A DNA stretch of 64,000 bases from SP197 sp965242595 (GTDB taxonomy: Bacteria > Pseudomonadota > Alphaproteobacteria > SP197): positions 744,001 through 808,000 of the forward strand of contig OZ251464.1 of the NCBI GenBank assembly GCA_965242595.1. The letters are read 5' to 3'. Position numbers and translations under genes: made by a program. The notes under the pieces were generated by a model. It did not search any database, had not been told where the DNA came from, and saw nothing but the letters and a program-made list of their open reading frames with translations. Shown piece after piece: positions 60,289-64,000 of the stretch. Position 1 is the stretch's first letter, and each line of letters begins with the position of its first letter.

Positions 60289-61464
60289 TCAGCCGGTCTG
60301 GCGGCGCGGCAGAAACGGCAGCTCCTGAACCGTGGCCGCCACCGCCCCCTCGGGCGTCGCCACCTCGTGGCGGGTGCCCGGGCGGGCATGGTCCAGCGCC
60401 GTCATGGCCAGCGCGATATTGCACTCCAGGCGCGGCGACCACGCCAGGCTGGTCAGCCTGCCCACCTCCTTCCCGTTCCTGGCCAGCGGCCAGGGCTCGA
60501 TATTGGGCGCCAGCCTGGCGCCCTCGATCCTCAGCCCCACCAGCCGCCGCCGCACTCCTTGCCGCGCGATCCGCGCCAGCGCCGCCTTGCCGATGAAATC
60601 CGCCTCCTGATCCACATCCACCAGCCGCCCCAGCCCCAGCTCGAACGGGTTTTCCTCCCCCGTCATATCGGCCCCGAAGGAGAGCAGGCCGGCCTCGATG
60701 CGCCGCATCTGCGAGGTCGATCCGGGCCGCAGCCCGAACCGCCGCCCCAGCTCCAGCAGGCGGTCGAACACCCGGTCGCCCTGCTCCGCATCGCCCAGAT
60801 ACAGCTCATAGCCCCGCTCGCCGCTCCAGCCCGTGCGCGAGATCGTCAGCGGGATGCCGTCCAGTTCGCCCTCGGTCAGCCGGTAATAGCCCAGCTGCCG
60901 CAGCTCCGGCCCGAAGATGGCGGCCATCAGGTCCACCGATTTCGGCCCCTGAATCTGCGCCACGGTGACATTGGCGTCCCGCAGCGCCACCTCCAGGCCG
61001 GAATGAACCGCCACCCCCTTGGCCCACAGCAGGATGTCGCTATCGGACGCCGACAGCCAGAACCGGTCTGGTGCCAGCCGCAGCAGCACCGGGTCGTTGA
61101 TGACGCCGCCCGCTTCGTCGGTCATCAGGACATACTTGCACTGCCCGACAGCGCAATCCGCCAGCCTGCGCGGCGTCAGCAGCTGCGTGAACGCCAGGGC
61201 GTCCGGCCCGGAAATCTCCATCTGCCGCTGCCCCGCCGCCGGCCACAGCGCAACCTGGCGGATGACATGCCAGTATTCGGCCTCCGGATCGTCGAAGCCC
61301 AGCGAGATATAGGTCCGGTTATAGACCGTGAAAGCCTTGCAGCCATGGCGCCGCGCGGCGTTGAAATAGGCCGATTTGCGAATGCGCGGCTGAAACGGCA
61401 TCACCGCCGTGGCCCCGGCATGGCCGACGCTGGAGGTGAATCGTCCCTCATCCATAGTCTGCAT
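60289..61464 (-). CDS. GcvT-family, DMSP demethylase (DmdA)-like protein
   Basis: A 391-residue tetrahydrofolate-dependent aminomethyltransferase-fold protein. Its start (RIRKSAYFNAARRHGCKAF, then TVYNRTYISLGFDDPEAEY), AAGQRQMEISGPDALAFTQL, and FWLSASDSDILLWAKG resemble dimethylsulfoniopropionate demethylase DmdA more than glycine-cleavage T protein, from memory of the family. C-terminal RRLVGLRIEGARL is a GcvT-type barrel strand. Such enzymes move a methyl group from a sulfonium or ammonium compound to tetrahydrofolate. The start could be 61464 or 61455. The acyl-CoA dehydrogenase and betaine-type ABC gene nearby fit methylated-osmolyte use. Confidence 0.78.
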   Translation of the reverse strand: MQTMDEGRFTSSVGHAGATAVMPFQPRIRKSAYFNAARRHGCKAFTVYNRTYISLGFDDPEAEYWHVIRQVALWPAAGQRQMEISGPDALAFTQLLTPRRLADCAVGQCKYVLMTDEAGGVINDPVLLRLAPDRFWLSASDSDILLWAKGVAVHSGLEVALRDANVTVAQIQGPKSVDLMAAIFGPELRQLGYYRLTEGELDGIPLTISRTGWSGERGYELYLGDAEQGDRVFDRLLELGRRFGLRPGSTSQMRRIEAGLLSFGADMTGEENPFELGLGRLVDVDQEADFIGKAALARIARQGVRRRLVGLRIEGARLAPNIEPWPLARNGKEVGRLTSLAWSPRLECNIALAMTALDHARPGTRHEVATPEGAVAATVQELPFLPRRQTG

Positions 61465-61532
61465 CCATGGCCCGCGCCGCTCCCCCCGCCGTCAACCAGA
61501 TTGTCCGCCGCCCACCGCCGCCGGGTCAACCT

Positions 61533-63266
61533 TCACCAGCCCAGCGCATAGCAGGGCCGGCGCGGATCGGCCGCCGCCTGGCGCACGCCGCTCTCCCGGT
61601 CCAGCAGGGCGGCGCACACGCCCCCCGCCCGCCAGCTGAAGGCCGGCCATGGCCGGACATCGTGGCCCAGCGCCCGCAGCCCCTCCGCCACGCCGCCGCC
61701 GGCATGGTCTTCCACGAACACCCGATCCGGCAACGCGTTATGCGGCGCGAAGGAATCGGGAAAGCTGAACGTGGCCACCCGCGCCGCCTCGATCGCCTGC
61801 TGCAATTCCATCCGGCCCTCGCGCAGGTTCAGCAGCACCTGCAACATCGCCTGGCACTGCATGTCGCCGCCGGGCGTGCCGAAGGCCAGCAGCCGCCGCC
61901 CGTCCTCCGCCATCGCCGGCGCCGGCGTCAGGCGCGGGCGCGCCCCCGCCCGTACCGCCGAGGGATGGCCGGCCACCGCCCACGACTGAGACCCGCGCGA
62001 GGACGGGCACAGCCCCGTGCCCGGCACCACCGGCGTATCGTACGAGACATCGCTGGGCGTCGCCGAAATCGCGTTGCCGTGGCGGTCGATGGCCGCGACA
62101 TAGGAGGTATCCAGCGCCGGCAGCCCCCGCTCACCGGCCCCCGCCGCCCCCGCCGCTATGACGTCCGGCCACAGCTCGCCATAGGGCCGCGCCCGCGCCG
62201 GATCGATCGCTGCCCGCTGCCTGGCCGCATGGGCCGGCGCCAGCAGCGCCGCCATCGGCACCTCGTGAAAGCGCGGGTCGCCGTAATGCCGCTCCCGGTC
62301 AGCGAAGGCGAGCTTCATCGCCTCCAGCAGCGCATGGGCGCGGGCGGGGGCGGCCAGGGCTTCGCTCCCGGCCCCGTCCAGGATCGCCAGCATCTGCAAC
62401 AGCGCCGGCCCCTGGCACCAGGGCGGGCAGCTATAGACGTTCAGATCGCCATAGCGATAGCGCAGCGGCGCTTCCACCTCGACGCGAAAACCCGCCAGGT
62501 CGTCGCGGCTGAGCAGCCCCCCTTCGGCCGCATGGAAATCGCAGATGGCGCCCGCAATATCGCCGCGATAGAACGCCGCCCGCGCCGCCTGCAAGCCCGC
62601 CCGCCTGCCGCCCGCCGCCGCCCGCCGCTCCTCGTCGGCCATGTACTGCAACACGCCGCCCAGATCGGCCTGCGTGAACACCTCTCCCGTCTGCGGCGCC
62701 CGCCCCCCCGGCAGATAGATCGCCGCATTCGCGGGCCAGCGCCGATAGCCGTCCTGGAACGCCGCGATCAGCTCGGCCATCAGCGGATACATGACGAAGC
62801 CCTCCCGCGCGAAGCCGATGGCGGCGCTGGCGGTCTCGCCGAACGACATGGTGCCGAACCGCTCCAGCGCCGTGATCCAGGCGTCCGGGGCCGCCGGCAC
62901 CACGGTGCGCAAAATGCCCTCCGGGATGGCGCCGCCATGGCGTTCCAGGAACAGCTCCAGGCTGGCGGCGGCCGGCCACACCCCCAGCCCGCTGATACAC
63001 ACCGTCTCGCGCCGCCCAGCCATATGCACCATGATCGGCGCCACCCCGGCCAGGTTCACGAACTCGCTCTGCACCACCGCCATGGCCAGGCCAGCCGCCA
63101 CCCCGGCATCGACGGCATTCCCCCCCGCCTCCAACACCGCGAACCCGGCCTGGCTGGCCAGATAATGCCCCGATGCAACCACATGCCGCGTCCCCCGGAT
63201 GGTCGGACGCATGGCCACCGGCCCACCCCCGGCCCCGGCCGCCGTCGCCACACTATCGATACTCAT
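61533..63266 (-). CDS. Gamma-glutamyltransferase family protein
   Basis: A 577-residue Ntn-hydrolase of the gamma-glutamyltranspeptidase family. The N-terminal part has ASGHYLASQAGFAVLEAGGNAVDAG, and the autocatalytic threonine lies in ALDTSYVAAIDRHGNAISAT, where the precursor would be cleaved into two subunits. The family core SDVSYDTPVVPGTG and FGTPGGDMQCQAMLQ follows. No signal peptide is visible, so it may act in the cytoplasm, as some members that open oxamate or similar amides do. It lies 68 bases upstream of the DmdA-like gene on the same strand. Confidence 0.9.
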   Translation of the reverse strand: MSIDSVATAAGAGGGPVAMRPTIRGTRHVVASGHYLASQAGFAVLEAGGNAVDAGVAAGLAMAVVQSEFVNLAGVAPIMVHMAGRRETVCISGLGVWPAAASLELFLERHGGAIPEGILRTVVPAAPDAWITALERFGTMSFGETASAAIGFAREGFVMYPLMAELIAAFQDGYRRWPANAAIYLPGGRAPQTGEVFTQADLGGVLQYMADEERRAAAGGRRAGLQAARAAFYRGDIAGAICDFHAAEGGLLSRDDLAGFRVEVEAPLRYRYGDLNVYSCPPWCQGPALLQMLAILDGAGSEALAAPARAHALLEAMKLAFADRERHYGDPRFHEVPMAALLAPAHAARQRAAIDPARARPYGELWPDVIAAGAAGAGERGLPALDTSYVAAIDRHGNAISATPSDVSYDTPVVPGTGLCPSSRGSQSWAVAGHPSAVRAGARPRLTPAPAMAEDGRRLLAFGTPGGDMQCQAMLQVLLNLREGRMELQQAIEAARVATFSFPDSFAPHNALPDRVFVEDHAGGGVAEGLRALGHDVRPWPAFSWRAGGVCAALLDRESGVRQAAADPRRPCYALGW

Positions 63267-63416
63267 CGCCCCACCCTCATTGAACCCCCGCCCTTTCCGG
63301 CCCCGCCCCCCCTTTTTGTTGCGAGCGAAGCGAGCCTAAAGCCCTAATCTGTTGCCAGCGAAGCGCGCCCGAAGAACGAATCCCCCAAAAACGAATCTCA
63401 TGTAGATTGCCCCGCC

Positions 63417-64000
63417 ATGACCGCCGCCGCCACGGAAAAGCCCGTCATCGCCTGCGACCGTCTGTGGAAGGTGTTCGGGCGCCGCCGCGCCGACATCGCG
63501 GCGGTGGTCGCCGCCGGCCTCGACCGCGACCGGGCCATGGAGCGCTATCGCTGCGTGGTGGCGGTCGCCGACGTCACGCTGGAGGTCCGCCGCGGCGAGG
63601 TCTTCTGCGTCATGGGCCTGTCCGGCAGCGGCAAATCCACCCTGGTGCGCCTCGTCAACCGCCTGATCGAACCCAGCGCCGGGCGCGTGCTGATCGACGG
63701 GCGCGACATCGGCCGCATGGCCGGGCCGGAGCTGCGCCGCCTGCGCAACCGGAAGATCGGCATGGTGTTCCAGAACATGGCCCTGCTGCCCCACCGCACC
63801 GTGCGCGACAATGTCGCCTTCGGCCTCGAGCTGCGCGGCGCCGCGCCCGACGAGCGCTGGCGGCGCGGCGAAGAGATGCTCGCCGCCGTCCGCCTCCAGG
63901 GCTGGGGCGACCGCCGCCCCCACGAGCTCAGCGGCGGCATGCAGCAGCGCGTCGGCCTCGCCCGCGCCCTCGCCTCCCAACCGCAGCTGCTGCTGATGGA
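63417..64000 (+). CDS. Glycine betaine/proline-type ABC transporter ATP-binding protein (3' end outside window)
   Basis: The first 194 codons of an ATPase. After a start of IACDRLWKVFG and AMERYRCVVAVADVTLEVRRGE it has Walker A GLSGSGKST, the Q-loop IGMVFQNMALLPHRTV and signature LSGGMQQRVGLARALA; Walker B falls at the edge (LLLM). The AVADVTL insertion before the P-loop region and LVRLVNRLIEPSAG are typical of ProV/OpuAA subunits of glycine betaine uptake. The neighbourhood of a DmdA-like demethylase suggests import of a methylated osmolyte. Confidence 0.9.
   Translation, partial: MTAAATEKPVIACDRLWKVFGRRRADIAAVVAAGLDRDRAMERYRCVVAVADVTLEVRRGEVFCVMGLSGSGKSTLVRLVNRLIEPSAGRVLIDGRDIGRMAGPELRRLRNRKIGMVFQNMALLPHRTVRDNVAFGLELRGAAPDERWRRGEEMLAAVRLQGWGDRRPHELSGGMQQRVGLARALASQPQLLLM

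Overview
The window is very GC-rich chromosomal DNA with dense gene packing and many 4-base stop/start overlaps. The conserved block secB / fxsA / tim44 / mltA, together with a SecB that lacks other transport genes nearby, a PhaB-type reductase and an electron-transfer-flavoprotein gene pair with a membrane Fe-S partner, points to an alphaproteobacterium, perhaps of the Rhodospirillales type. That placement is an inference from gene content, not from a marker gene. The only RNA gene seen is a tRNA-Lys(CTT).

Left part (1-18 kb), mostly housekeeping. A truncated CocE/NonD hydrolase enters from the left edge. A minus-strand run tim44 - mltA - lutA - lutB - lutC - DUF2817 peptidase is tied together by ATGA/GTGA overlaps. 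Divergent from it are fxsA, a small membrane/coiled-coil gene and secB. Then come an arabinose-5-phosphate isomerase, a polyprenyl-phosphate sugar transferase plus CapD-like epimerase pair for surface polysaccharide, a CHAD protein, a ParA-like ATPase, a DnaQ-fold protein whose first catalytic motif is altered, an acetoacetyl-CoA-reductase-like SDR, an ABC exporter and the tRNA.

Middle part (18-46 kb), alternating catabolism and defence. Next to the tRNA lies an AAA ATPase plus subtilisin-like protease pair of the IetAS type. A GntR regulator faces a six-gene import and catabolism cluster (lactonase-like hydrolase, Tat-exported binding protein, tautomerase, permease, ATPase). A DgcB-like Fe-S protein with ETF alpha and beta faces a tandemly duplicated GMC oxidoreductase plus small-subunit operon. 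A visibly AT-richer SIR2-HerA pair follows. Further on are a TPR protein, an enolase-superfamily enzyme, a HipA-like kinase plus HIRAN-like pair lying between imperfect direct repeats, and a D-amino-acid oxidoreductase plus 2-hydroxyacid dehydrogenase operon.

Right part (46.6-64 kb), accessory and repeat-rich. A HEPN plus unknown-partner pair occurs twice in tandem and a third partner copy sits 10 kb away. Between them lie a 2203-residue autotransporter with a 19-base G/C homopolymer upstream of its start and a tandem array of DUF1640-like coiled-coil membrane proteins with one decayed copy. The window closes with an acyl-CoA dehydrogenase, a DmdA/GcvT-like demethylase, a gamma-glutamyltransferase and the start of a glycine-betaine-type ABC ATPase.

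The most unusual signal is a dispersed repeat found six times. It carries three or four tandem 11-bp units resembling GCCTGTCACAG followed by a GC-rich body. Each copy lies at the edge of an accessory module (IetAS, SIR2-HerA, the HEPN pairs, the autotransporter), and one copy appears to have replaced the 3' end of the TPR gene.
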